Shown here in pieces: positions 25,600 through 33,041 of a stretch of DNA of 39,487 nucleotides. Source of the stretch: CAWDPQ01 sp049642465 (GTDB taxonomy: Bacteria; Acidobacteriota; Vicinamibacteria; Vicinamibacterales; 2-12-FULL-66-21); the NCBI GenBank assembly GCA_049642465.1, contig JBAROV010000068.1, positions 1-39,487 on the forward strand, given 5' to 3'. Both the position numbers and the translations under genes were made by a program. The notes beneath the pieces were generated by a model that saw only the letters and a program-made list of their open reading frames with translations, made no database searches and was not told the origin of the DNA. Numbering within the stretch: the stretch's first letter is position 1; each line of letters opens with the position of its first letter.

Positions 25600-25929
25600 T
25601 CAACACAGATGCGTTCCCTCACGATGTCCCCAGGCTGGGGTTGTCTTTCGCCCGGCGAGCCTACCATCCATTGCGCGCGTTTGCCGGGGCTGTTGACATG
25701 CTGTTCCCCGGAAGCGAGCCAGCAGCGTGAAGCCGCTCGGGCCCTCTGAAAACCACAGGTCGACTCCAGAGCGCTTGGCGCAAGTCCGCGCCATCCGTTC
25801 AGCCTCCCTACGGGTTGCGCAACCGAACTGGTCCAGTCCGGGAATCGCACGAATGGCGAACGACTGAGTTTCGTGTGACCCGCTGCTGTGGATCACGACG
25901 TCACCAGTCTCAGGGATATTGTCTGGCAT
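25600..25929 (-). CDS. Small conserved hypothetical protein
   Basis: 109 residues, ATG at 25929, lying between the deleted alcohol dehydrogenase (34 nt) and malic enzyme (31 nt). The first ~75 residues (GDVVIHSSGSHETQSFAIR, PGLDQFGCATRREAERMA, GVDLWFSEGPSGFTLLARFR) form the alternating strand-helix-strand pattern of a small family with the logic of DUF2188: a beta hairpin, a helix rich in Ala/Arg and a final strand. The last 34 residues are basic and unlike the rest, so the natural stop may have been lost. Function is unknown. Confidence 0.6.
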   Translation of the reverse strand: MPDNIPETGDVVIHSSGSHETQSFAIRAIPGLDQFGCATRREAERMARTCAKRSGVDLWFSEGPSGFTLLARFRGTACQQPRQTRAMDGRLAGRKTTPAWGHREGTHLC

Positions 25930-25963
25930 AGTCGCGTCGCGGAAGAGTCACCTGAAGGTGCGG

Positions 25964-26371
25964 CTAGTTCGGCCCACGGCCGTTCAGAACGACCTTGAGC
26001 GCAGACGTCTTGGCGGCGTCGGCGAAGGTGTCGTAGGCCTGCATGATGTCGTCGAGGCCGAATCGATGCGTGACCAACCCTGCGGGGCGAAGCTTCCCGG
26101 CCTTCATCAGCCTGAGAAGCAGCGGCGTCGTAACAGTGTCGACCAGGCGCGTCGTGAGCGCGATGTTGCGGTCCCACAGCTTATGTAGGTCGGTGCCGCA
26201 AATCGTCGTTCTGGTGATTCGAACAACGGCGTCGCCGCGCTCACGAATAGTTGGTTTGGGCTTCGTCTCCCACGCTCGTTGGCCGGGGCCCTGGTAGACC
26301 AGTGCCTTCATCTCACCGTTCGTGCCCGCATCGGTTGTCGGACGATCAGTCAGGAGCTCGACGCTGTTCAT
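25964..26371 (-). pseudogene. Zinc alcohol dehydrogenase with large in-frame internal deletion
   Basis: A 135-codon open frame joins the two ends of a ~350-residue zinc-dependent alcohol dehydrogenase. The N-terminal part is MKALVYQGPGQRAWETKPKP...VVRITRTTICGTDLH (GroES-like start with the first zinc-ligand Cys). After residue ~63 it passes directly to LWDRNIALTTRLVDTVTT, RLMKAGKLRPAGLVTHRF, LDDIMQAYDTFADAA and LKVVL, the C-terminus. About 210 residues are missing, including the second and third catalytic zinc ligands, the structural zinc loop and the Rossmann NAD site. The ATG at 26371 has a GGGAAG ribosome binding site and the frame is uninterrupted, so a short protein may still be made. 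It cannot be a dehydrogenase. Confidence 0.85.
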
Positions 26372-26593
26372 GGATCACTTCCCTCGAGGTTGAATTCGAG
26401 ACTGTTCGGTGAAGTCTGTATCGCGCCCGTCCGGTTGCGCTGTCCGTTTGTGCACACACGCGTGTTGAGCGCCTCAATCGTGTTGCGGTGAGAGAGCGGC
26501 GTTCAATGCCACGAAGAGCAGTTGGCACTCTGGATCTCACGAAAGAGGCGGTCGCGCTTCACAGCCACACCGTTCCGGCTTGGTCAGAGACCC

Positions 26594-26757
26594 CGGTTCG
26601 ATGAAATCGTCCGGCTCATCGAGACTGTGTGCCGTGCGAGTTGACGGAGGATTGCGTCACGCTCGCGGGCGAACTGGCAGCGGCCCTGGCGCGGAAGGGC
26701 CGTCGCCGTTCAGTAGCGCCGGCATCGCTCCGATCCACGCGGGATGGTTCCGCACCT
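26594..26757 (+). pseudogene. DUF6398-like fragment, frameshifted
   Basis: On the plus strand RFDEIVRLIETVCR is followed, after a one-base shift, by ELTEDCVTLAGELAAALARK, and after another shift by PSPFSSAG and IHAGWFRTYF. This follows the DUF6398 pattern (xFxEIxxLxxxxCxxxLxEEYxxLxxxLAxALARKRPSPLxxG...AAGIV). No start or downstream half is visible. It abuts the 3' end of the crp-like gene convergently. The 26372-26593 stretch holds nothing else I recognise. Confidence 0.5.
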
Positions 26758-27472
26758 ATTTCGTCAGTTCAGACATATCGTGTGCTAAGAGCACACTGAG
26801 CAGTCCGCTGTTGACGGTCAAGCCGCCGTTGTAGCTGATGAAACCGAGCTTCTTGAACTTGTTCATGAAGTAGTTCACTCGCGAGCGCGTCGTGCCAATC
26901 ATTTGCGCCAGCGCCTCCTGCGTGATTCCTGGAACGACGCTTTCCATTTTGCTTTCCTTGCCGAAGTGAGCCAGCAGCAAGAGAATCCGGGCGAGACGTC
27001 GTTCGCTGGAGTTGAAGAGCTGATCGACGAGATCCGCTTCGTACCGGATGTTGCGGTACAACAGGTGCGTGACGAACAATTGCGCGACGCCCTGCTCATC
27101 GTGGAGCATGCGTGCCATCAGCGGCTTCGCAATCCTCGTCAGCGCACACGCTTCCACCGCGGTCGCCGTGGCCATCCGCAACGGCTGGCCGGCAAGGCAT
27201 CCCTCCCCGAAGAACTCATCGACGTCCAGGATGGCGATAATCGCTTCCTTGCCCTCCTCCGATGTGACGGAGAGCTTGACTTTCCCTTTACGCAGGTAGA
27301 ACAGGGAGTCTGCAAGGTCCCCTTGTCGGAAGATCCGACTGTCTGCCTCGTACTGAACAACTGTCTTTCCGCCAGGGATGCGAGCGAGTAAGGCTTCCCA
27401 ATCGACAGCCGGGCTGTGAGTCTTGCCATTTGGCGTGCGGTTGTCGACAGGCAGACGCTTCTTGGTCGGCAT
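26756..27472 (-). CDS. Crp/Fnr family transcriptional regulator
   Basis: 238 residues from the ATG at 27472, chosen for AGGAAG 8 nt upstream; an in-frame ATG lies at 27496. The cNMP-binding-like beta-roll spans residues ~20-135 (YEADSRIFRQGDLADSLFYL, GKVKLSVTSEEGKEAIIAIL, FFGEGCLAGQ). The long dimer helix and a winged HTH follow (TQEALAQMIGTTRSRVNYFM, KLGFISYN). There is no N-terminal Fe-S Cys cluster, so it is not an oxygen-sensing FNR. The effector is unknown; the GEGCLAGQ phosphate-cassette region lacks the exact cAMP signature. Its neighbours (deleted dehydrogenase, malic enzyme, cation ATPase, quinone oxidoreductase) could be its regulon. Confidence 0.92.
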   Translation of the reverse strand: MPTKKRLPVDNRTPNGKTHSPAVDWEALLARIPGGKTVVQYEADSRIFRQGDLADSLFYLRKGKVKLSVTSEEGKEAIIAILDVDEFFGEGCLAGQPLRMATATAVEACALTRIAKPLMARMLHDEQGVAQLFVTHLLYRNIRYEADLVDQLFNSSERRLARILLLLAHFGKESKMESVVPGITQEALAQMIGTTRSRVNYFMNKFKKLGFISYNGGLTVNSGLLSVLLAHDMSELTK

Positions 27473-27515
27473 GCTTAATCTTCCTGTGCTCATCATGACA
27501 GCACGTCGCTACGGG

Positions 27516-27635
27516 CGTGGTGGCGAAAGTGTTCTGGAGCATCGGGGTCGACACGATGTCGTCTCCCGGCAGGGGCCTTTCCAGCTCGTCCTTCGTCGCA
27601 CCGAAAATGGCTGAAGACGCGACGGTGACCGCGTG
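27516..27635 (-). pseudogene. N-terminal fragment of an SRPBCC family protein
   Basis: The minus strand reads IFGATKDELERPLPGDDIVS, then TPMLQNTFAT. This is the conserved run-in of the SRPBCC family seen intact at 15999-16649 (WGATPSDLTRVMAGDALLEN). The domain proper (APPxxVWPWLVQ...) should follow at once. Instead the sequence passes into the leader of the Crp-like gene. Only this head survives. Confidence 0.5.
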
Positions 27636-27831
27636 GAATCGGGCGAGATCGAGCCAGCGGGATGAACACGTCCCTGGCAAAACGAAGGAATTTCCAAGAC
27701 TCGACCACTTCGGGAGCGAAAGAACAGCTCCACGAGAGGTTGCCAAAGCGATCACTGACTACTTCCTCAAGGAACGGCGCCGGCTGCTCGAGGGTCGAGA
27801 AGTTGAAGGAACGCTAAGCGGGAATTCTTCT

Positions 27832-28166
27832 TGTGTCAGAACTGTGTCACATACCCCGCGAAACCCCGGGCAAACATCGTGGTTTACGGGGACGTGCCGA
27901 TGCACATCGCTGTTGCGAGAAGTCGTTGATGGGAGATGCGTTGATGGCTTTTCGTCTGCGTCTCTGTGCGCGGAGAGAATCAATTTCCAAGCGTGCTCCT
28001 TTAACCACTCGGATATCTCTCCGTCTTTAAAATCAACGACTTGCGAGCGGTCCGAGATCAGATTATCGTACGCCCTCGCCGAATTCGTACCTCTTGGACA
28101 TCATCTTTGAATCCAGCGGTTTACGAAGCGCGCAGCATCCCCTTTTCGGAAGTTGTGTCAGACCTC
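27832..28166. repeat. ~330-bp dispersed repeat, copy 2 (tRNA-Ser-bearing)
   Basis: Bounded by TGTGTCAGAACTGTGTCAC (27832-27850) and TGTGTCAGACCTCG (28154-28167). The left ~125 nt match the half copy at 31513-31640 at roughly 85% by eye, and copy 1 more loosely. Shared landmarks are GTTTACGGGG, GCCGATGCACATCG, GTTGC and GAAGTCGTTGAT. The motif AAGTCGTTGAT is also present in inverted orientation on the other side of the tRNA fragment (minus strand, about 28031-28041). The copy is the right border of the 17431-28166 block. Confidence 0.75.
27972..28022 (-). pseudogene. tRNA-Ser(GGA) remnant lacking its middle
   Basis: The minus strand reads GGAGAGA (5' acceptor), CCGAGTGGTTAAAGG (D-arm) and CACGCTTGGAAA (anticodon arm with GGA). 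Five nt later comes TCTCTCC, the exact complement of the 5' acceptor strand. The 3' anticodon stem, the variable arm and the T-arm are missing, so the ~90-nt gene is reduced to about 51 nt. No CCA is encoded. It cannot function as a tRNA. Confidence 0.75.
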
Positions 28167-28212
28167 GAAACCTCTCGAGATCGGTGACCGGCGCTGAAGC
28201 GGGCGTGAGAGA

Positions 28213-28230
28213 GGTGCGAGCTTTCGCACC
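28213..28230. terminator. Perfect 7-bp hairpin downstream of the ADOP permease
   Basis: GGTGCGA, a four-base loop GCTT, then TCGCACC. It lies about 84 nt past the permease stop on the minus strand. Neither strand has a clear T-run, so an intrinsic terminator is only possible. It may also serve as the end of transcription from the left. Confidence 0.35.
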
Positions 28231-28313
28231 AATTCGAACTGCAGAACACTGAAGAAGGAACGAATCGCAGCGTCATCGTGAACGATGAGGGCGAGGAGGT
28301 TCGGTTCAGACAC

Positions 28314-30998
28314 TTACCCGTCTCGCAGCGCTGTCGTGGGATCGATCGTCAGCGCCCGGCGTGCGGGTTCCACACACGCGAGCAATCCAACGACGAGCAT
28401 CACCGCCGATGTTTGCATCAGCGCGTTCAGCACGAACGACAGCCCCACCTCGCCACCCATGACCACGACGAACAGGATGAAGAGATTTCCGGCAACGATG
28501 CCGCCGCCGACGAGGAGAACGGCGCGCGAGAAGATCCCCACGAGCAGCCGCCCGGTACTGGCGCCCAGAGCTGACCGCAACCCAATCTCGCGTGTCCGCC
28601 GTGCCACGGTCACCGACATCAGCGAGAAGATTCCCGCCGCAGACAGAAACAGCCCGAGCACCACAACACCGGCGAGCGCCGACGCCGAGACCATCGCCGG
28701 CAGGTCGATACGCCACGTCCAATCATCGAGCCGCCGCATCTCTTCGAGCCGCAAGCCCGGATCAACGGTCGACGCGATGGCGCGAACGCGCTCGGCGAAG
28801 GTCGAGGGATCGGTGCCGACACGGATGCCCATCGTCAGCGGCGACATCGTGCGCGGCCGCGCCGGGTGAAATACGAACGGCGCTTCACCGAGATCCGTGG
28901 GCGAGGTCCCGATGTCGCGCACCACGCCGACGATGTCCAGCCACTCCTCGGGCGCCGCCGCGTCGGCGATCGCGTATCGAACGCGACGGCCCGCGGGACT
29001 CGCGCCATTCATGAAACGCCGCGCGAACGCTTCATTCACGATCACGTTTCGCACGCCGGCCGAAAGATCGCCCTCAGTGAAGCCGCGTCCGGCCACGATC
29101 GGGCGATCGAAAGCGGCAAAGAACGTGGGCGCGACCGTCGAGGTCCAGAGATTGGGTATCGGAATCGGTTCAGTTCGGGCCGCCGCGTCGAATTCCCCCC
29201 GACGTACTTCACCATGCATGCCTGGAAGCTGTTCGGCGAACGTGACCGCGATGACGCCGGCTTCCTGCGTGAGTCGCCGTTCGAGCTCGGCGTACGTGTT
29301 ATTCGCTCGCACCGCGAATTCGGCGTCCGATTCGCCGGCCGCCATGTCTTGATCGAGACCTATGCGCACGGCGAGGTACTCATGTCCGGGAAATTGCGCG
29401 CGGATTCGGCGATCGCGCCAGGCTTCTTCCCCGATGCCGATGGCTGGCGGGATACAAATCACGGTCACCGCGACCTGCGCGATCATCGCCGTGGTCCACA
29501 CCCCGCCAAAGCGCAGCGTTGATCCCGCGGTAAGGGTACGGAGTTGCGCTTGCACGTTGATGCCGGTGGCTTTGATCGCGGGGAGCACGCCGAGGATCGC
29601 CGCACTGATGATGGCGAGGACGATCGCATAGACGATCGTCGCCGGCTTCAATCCCGGTTCGATCCAGAACGGCGCGCCGCCGCTCAGGCTCGAGTAGTAC
29701 GCCGTCACGCCCCACGTCACGGCCCAATGCGCCGCGGCCACACCAAGCGCCGCCGAGACGCCAGCAAGAACCAGCGCCTCGATGAACAGTTGCGTGATGA
29801 TGCGCATGCGGTTCGCACCAAGCCCGCAGCGCAATGCGATCTCCCATTCGCGTGTCGCCGTTCTCGCGTAAATCAGCGTCGCGACGTTCATGCACGCGAC
29901 GAAGAGCACGAGCAGGATGGGACCATGGCGGACGGCGAGTTCGATGATCGACGCGCGGTCACCAGGTGCTTCCCCCCCATACGCAAGCACGCGCGGCCGC
30001 AGATGCTCGTGGGTGTGCGGCGAAGATGCGCGCACGCGATCGGTGATGGCGGTGACTTCAGCGTTGGCGCGCTCCTGCGTTGCGCCTTTCGCGATTCGGC
30101 CGAAGATCCGCACCGGTGCACCTTCAAGAGGCGCATAACCACTGGGACGAAGTGGCAACGGTACCCACATGCGATGGTTGATTGGAAACGCGAAGCCTTC
30201 CGGCATCACACCTACTACCGTGCTCGTCGCGCGTCCGAGTTGAACGGCCTGCCCAATCACATTCGCGCGTCCGCCGAATCGCTGCTGCCAGACGTGATAA
30301 CCCAGCACGACCACGCCTGGTGCACCCGGGGCTTCGTCGGCTTCGATTAAGGGACGGCCGAGAATCGGAGGTACGCGCACGAGTTGAAAGGCCGATGCCG
30401 ACATCTCGGCCACCGTCACCGGTTCGGGATTCGCGCGCCCCACCGACAGCAATCGCTCGAGTGTGCGATACGCACCGAGCTCTTCCACCGATTTGAGCTC
30501 CTGTCGCCAGATCATGAAGTCATGCAGCAACCGGCGCTCATCACCGACGATGCGCGGATTGCGCATTTCGATCTCTACGATGCGGTCGCCTTCGGGGAGC
30601 GGAATGGTTGGACGAAAGAAATCGCGGGAGACGTCGTACCATCCGGCGCCAAGACCGATCGCAATCGCTATGGCCAGCCCGCCGGCAATCGTCAATCCTG
30701 GATACTTCACCAGCATCCGCAGGCCGAGTTTCACGTCCATCCACGACATTCGTGTGTGCATCAGTTGTCTGCGCCAGTCCCGGCCGCGCTCGATCGCGAA
30801 ACGGATCGTCAACGCGGTCGCATGTCTCCAATATCGCAGCCGCGCGCGGCCAGGACCGTGCGCGCGGCAATCGCGCTGAAAGAATTCGTCCAGATCACCG
30901 GCGATCGATTCACGGACGTCGGCCGGCAGTACGCGCTCAACGACCGCTCGCACGACGCGCGGGGGATTGAACCGCCCCCCGCTCGCGGGTGGCGTCAT
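28314..30998 (-). CDS. ADOP-type ABC transporter permease (MacB/FtsX family)
   Basis: 894 residues from the ATG at 30998, which overlaps the padR stop as ATGA. It has the layout of acidobacterial duplicated orphan permeases. A soluble N-terminal domain comes first (RVLPADVRESIAGDLDEFF, LRYWRHATAL). Then two MacB_PCD/FtsX units follow, each with a periplasmic core: LGLRMLVKYPGLTIAGGLAI, core, three helices around EWEIALRCGLGANRMRI, then a second core and three helices around ARRTREIGLRSALGASTGRL. The ending is ARRALTIDPTTALRDG. The companion ATPase is not adjacent, as usual for orphan permeases. It probably helps move peptides, lipids or drugs, or has a mechanotransmission role. Confidence 0.95.
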   Translation of the reverse strand: MTPPASGGRFNPPRVVRAVVERVLPADVRESIAGDLDEFFQRDCRAHGPGRARLRYWRHATALTIRFAIERGRDWRRQLMHTRMSWMDVKLGLRMLVKYPGLTIAGGLAIAIAIGLGAGWYDVSRDFFRPTIPLPEGDRIVEIEMRNPRIVGDERRLLHDFMIWRQELKSVEELGAYRTLERLLSVGRANPEPVTVAEMSASAFQLVRVPPILGRPLIEADEAPGAPGVVVLGYHVWQQRFGGRANVIGQAVQLGRATSTVVGVMPEGFAFPINHRMWVPLPLRPSGYAPLEGAPVRIFGRIAKGATQERANAEVTAITDRVRASSPHTHEHLRPRVLAYGGEAPGDRASIIELAVRHGPILLVLFVACMNVATLIYARTATREWEIALRCGLGANRMRIITQLFIEALVLAGVSAALGVAAAHWAVTWGVTAYYSSLSGGAPFWIEPGLKPATIVYAIVLAIISAAILGVLPAIKATGINVQAQLRTLTAGSTLRFGGVWTTAMIAQVAVTVICIPPAIGIGEEAWRDRRIRAQFPGHEYLAVRIGLDQDMAAGESDAEFAVRANNTYAELERRLTQEAGVIAVTFAEQLPGMHGEVRRGEFDAAARTEPIPIPNLWTSTVAPTFFAAFDRPIVAGRGFTEGDLSAGVRNVIVNEAFARRFMNGASPAGRRVRYAIADAAAPEEWLDIVGVVRDIGTSPTDLGEAPFVFHPARPRTMSPLTMGIRVGTDPSTFAERVRAIASTVDPGLRLEEMRRLDDWTWRIDLPAMVSASALAGVVVLGLFLSAAGIFSLMSVTVARRTREIGLRSALGASTGRLLVGIFSRAVLLVGGGIVAGNLFILFVVVMGGEVGLSFVLNALMQTSAVMLVVGLLACVEPARRALTIDPTTALRDG

Positions 30999-31324
30999 CG
31001 CGCACCTCGCAAATCGATGTCGAGACCGCGCCACATGCTGTCGAGCGCTTTTCGTGACGCGCGCAAACTCTCGAGCCCGGCTCGAGTGACTCTCACGTAC
31101 CGTCGCGCTTTGCCGCCGCGCTCGCCGGTGGACTCACCCATCCACGACGTCACCATACCCTTCTCCTCCAGACGACGAAGCGTGACGTACACAGCGGCTG
31201 GAGCGACTTCGCGACCGGTGCGCCGCGCGATTTCGTCGACGATCGGGACGCCATAGACGTCCTGGCCGAGATGAAGGATGGCGAGCATGACCATCTGCTC
31301 GAACTCGCCGAGACCATCGCGCAT
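30995..31324 (-). CDS. PadR family transcriptional regulator
   Basis: 109 residues. The winged helix is typical: GEFEQMVMLAILHLGQDVYG, VPIVDEIARRTGREVAPAAV, YVTLRRLEEKGMVTSWMGES, RYVRVTRAGLESLRASRKAL. PadR proteins are dimeric repressors released by small ligands. In acidobacteria they are commonly paired with ADOP permeases, as here (4-nt overlap). A 12-bp palindrome over the likely -10 element upstream suggests autorepression of the pair. Confidence 0.95.
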   Translation of the reverse strand: MRDGLGEFEQMVMLAILHLGQDVYGVPIVDEIARRTGREVAPAAVYVTLRRLEEKGMVTSWMGESTGERGGKARRYVRVTRAGLESLRASRKALDSMWRGLDIDLRGAR

Positions 31325-31359
31325 ACGTTAACGCGGCCTCCGATGATCGCAAGAAAACA

Positions 31360-31377
31360 TACAATGCTAGCATTATA
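31360..31377 (-). promoter_or_regulatory. Candidate PadR operator overlapping a -10 box
   Basis: TACAATGCTAGCATTATA contains the perfect palindrome AATGCTAGCATT (31363-31374). On the minus strand its left edge supplies TATAAT (31372-31377), a consensus -10. This sits about 48 nt before the padR start. The -35 region is weak (AACTTC about 16 nt upstream). A repressor bound here would block the promoter. Confidence 0.65.
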
Positions 31378-31414
31378 CGCCGGCGATTCGCGTGAAGTTC
31401 CACAGGACGCTACG

Positions 31415-31460
31415 TCAATCTTGCCGCAACGCCTGGGTCAGTTGAATACGCACGGCCCGG
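31415..31460 (-). pseudogene. C-terminal stub of a second FtsX/ADOP-type permease
   Basis: The minus strand reads RAVRIQLTQALRQD and then a stop. This is the standard ending of MacB/FtsX permeases (RRAxRIxPxxALRxE/D). No upstream part of the gene is found; the half repeat at 31513 lies just beyond. It is a short match, but it fits the neighbouring ADOP gene and the local pattern of stubs. Confidence 0.4.
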
Positions 31461-31512
31461 ACGTAAGTAGCGGAAGAGGATCCCACGTGTCCGCAGAAGT
31501 GGCAGCTCGGAG

Positions 31513-31640
31513 TGTGTCAGAACTGTGGCAGATGCCCCGGAACCCCGGACAAACACCGTGAGTTACGGGGACACGCCGATGCACATCGTTGTTGCAGGAA
31601 GTCGTTGATCGGGAGTGCGTTGAGGCGTTTCGGTCGCCTC
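31513..31640. repeat. Half copy of the dispersed repeat (copy 3)
   Basis: It begins GTGTGTCAGAACTGTGGCA and carries GAGTTACGGGGACACGCCGA, TGCACATCG, GTTGC and GAAGTCGTTGATCGGGAG. This matches the left ~125 nt of copy 2 at about 85% by eye. The tRNA-Ser fragment and right half are absent. Confidence 0.7.
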
Positions 31641-31734
31641 GGGTGACGGGCGCGGCTGCTGTTTCACTCCTTCGGCAACTGGAAGTGTGCGTTCTCGATT
31701 AATCCGATGGAGACGCCATTGCTGACGAGCGCGA

Positions 31735-31887
31735 CTACAGCCACGTTCGCTGCGCGAGCGCGTCGTCTCGACGCGAGAATCCACCTGTAGATCCGGCAAC
31801 CAGCCGCACGAGCAGCACCAGCACGAGAATGCCCGCGACCCACCACAGCACCATCCACCATCCCATCGATCCCATGTACGGCCACAT
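31735..31887 (-). pseudogene. Small SHOCT-type membrane protein, SHOCT part frameshifted
   Basis: ATG 31887 with a GGAGGTGACGC ribosome binding site starts MWPYMGSMGWWMVLWWVAGI, a Trp-rich single membrane helix typical of small SHOCT proteins. It continues LVLVLLVRLVAG to FSRRDDALAQ and stops at 31735. In such proteins a SHOCT helix pair (ILxxRYAxGEIxxEEFxxxxxxL) follows DDAL. Here a shifted frame gives only a degraded version (RINRERTLPVAEGV). Start 29 nt after the rhodanese-MBL gene makes it the last gene of the sulfur operon. Confidence 0.6.
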
Positions 31888-31916
31888 GCGTCACCTCCGA
31901 TCAGGTGGACCGCTGA

Positions 31917-33026
31917 CTATCTCACGGCGCAGCGATTGGCCCCCGCCTCGAGTTCGGTCGGATCGCCTGTCGGAAACTCGCCGGCCTCGTTGAGGTCGAC
32001 GATGCGGGCGAAGTTCGGCGGCGTGGCCGGAAGGTTCGACGTGACACGCTCCACGAACGCCGACTCTGACGCCATCCAACCCGACAGCCAGGTCGTCACG
32101 TCTCCGAGCCGCGCGGCGACGGGTTGTCCATCGAATGCGATAGGTTCGCTCGCGTGCGCCGGCAGCACGATGATCTCGGGTCGCAACTGTTGCAGATGTG
32201 TCAGCGAGAGGAACAGCGCTCGGGCCCTCTGCCGTGCGGCTTCAGGATCGGCATGCAAGTCCGGGCGGCCCACTCCATTGGTGAAGAGGGTATCGCCAGT
32301 GAACACCGCGGCCTCATTCAGCACGTACGACGTGCTCTCATTCGTGTGACCTGGAGTGTGCATCGCGGAGATGCTGGCTCCTCCCAACGAAACATGGTCG
32401 CCGTCTGCGATCGTCTGAAAAGGGAACCTGACGCGCTGTTGCGCCGGCAACAGCAACGTCGCATCGGTCCGCTTGGCGAGTTCCCGAGCACGCGACAAGT
32501 GGTCCGCATGGACGTGGGTCTCGATTACGTACCGCACGGACCACCCGCGCTTCTTGGCGATCGCGACGTACACCTCGGGGGACACCGACGGATCGATCAC
32601 CGCGGCCTGGCCGCCGGACCCAACCAGGTATGACAAGCAACCCTTGCCCGTCCGGCGTACCTGGATCACGTGCATCGAGGGATCGGAGAGTGGGATGTCA
32701 GCGAGATTCCACGCCAGGCTCCAGGCTTTCATGCCGCCAGCGAGTGTTCGTGCATCGAAGCCGCGGTCGGCAAGGATCTCAGCGGCGGTTTCGCTGACAC
32801 GACCGGCATTGCAGACCGTGACCACTGGGCGATCAGCCGGGAATGCTGCGTCGGTCAGCGCGCCCGGCCGTCCCTCGCGCAACGCCTCGTAGGCGTTAAC
32901 GTGCACGCTTCCGGGGATGGCCCACTGGGCACGATCTTCGTTGGTTCGGATGTCCAACACGGTGACTGGCTGCTGCGATTCGAGCCACTCGCGCAGGGTC
33001 TCCGCGTCAATCTGCTTCATCATCAT
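31917..33026 (-). CDS. Rhodanese-MBL fold protein (persulfide dioxygenase-like)
   Basis: 369 residues. The N-terminal rhodanese domain (residues ~5-110) has active-site Cys in VCNAGRVSE. The metallo-beta-lactamase domain (residues ~118-310) has THVHADH, MHTPGHTNES, FTGDTLFTNGVGRPDLH and LPAH, matching ETHE1-type persulfide dioxygenases that oxidise glutathione persulfide to sulfite. The domain order (rhodanese first) is the reverse of the common dioxygenase-rhodanese fusions. The ~50-residue C-terminal tail resembles those of MBL-fold proteins with PPNFARIVDLNEAG. ATG 33026 lies 5 nt after AGAGG; ATGs at 33023 and 33020 are equally possible. The gene follows the SQR-like gene by 15 nt, so oxidised sulfur would pass from one to the next. 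Confidence 0.92.
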   Translation of the reverse strand: MMMKQIDAETLREWLESQQPVTVLDIRTNEDRAQWAIPGSVHVNAYEALREGRPGALTDAAFPADRPVVTVCNAGRVSETAAEILADRGFDARTLAGGMKAWSLAWNLADIPLSDPSMHVIQVRRTGKGCLSYLVGSGGQAAVIDPSVSPEVYVAIAKKRGWSVRYVIETHVHADHLSRARELAKRTDATLLLPAQQRVRFPFQTIADGDHVSLGGASISAMHTPGHTNESTSYVLNEAAVFTGDTLFTNGVGRPDLHADPEAARQRARALFLSLTHLQQLRPEIIVLPAHASEPIAFDGQPVAARLGDVTTWLSGWMASESAFVERVTSNLPATPPNFARIVDLNEAGEFPTGDPTELEAGANRCAVR

Positions 33027-33041
33027 GCCTCTGACGCGCGT

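Noticed and set aside
30384..31256. 290-codon plus-strand frame
   Set aside because: Antisense to the ADOP permease and PadR genes.
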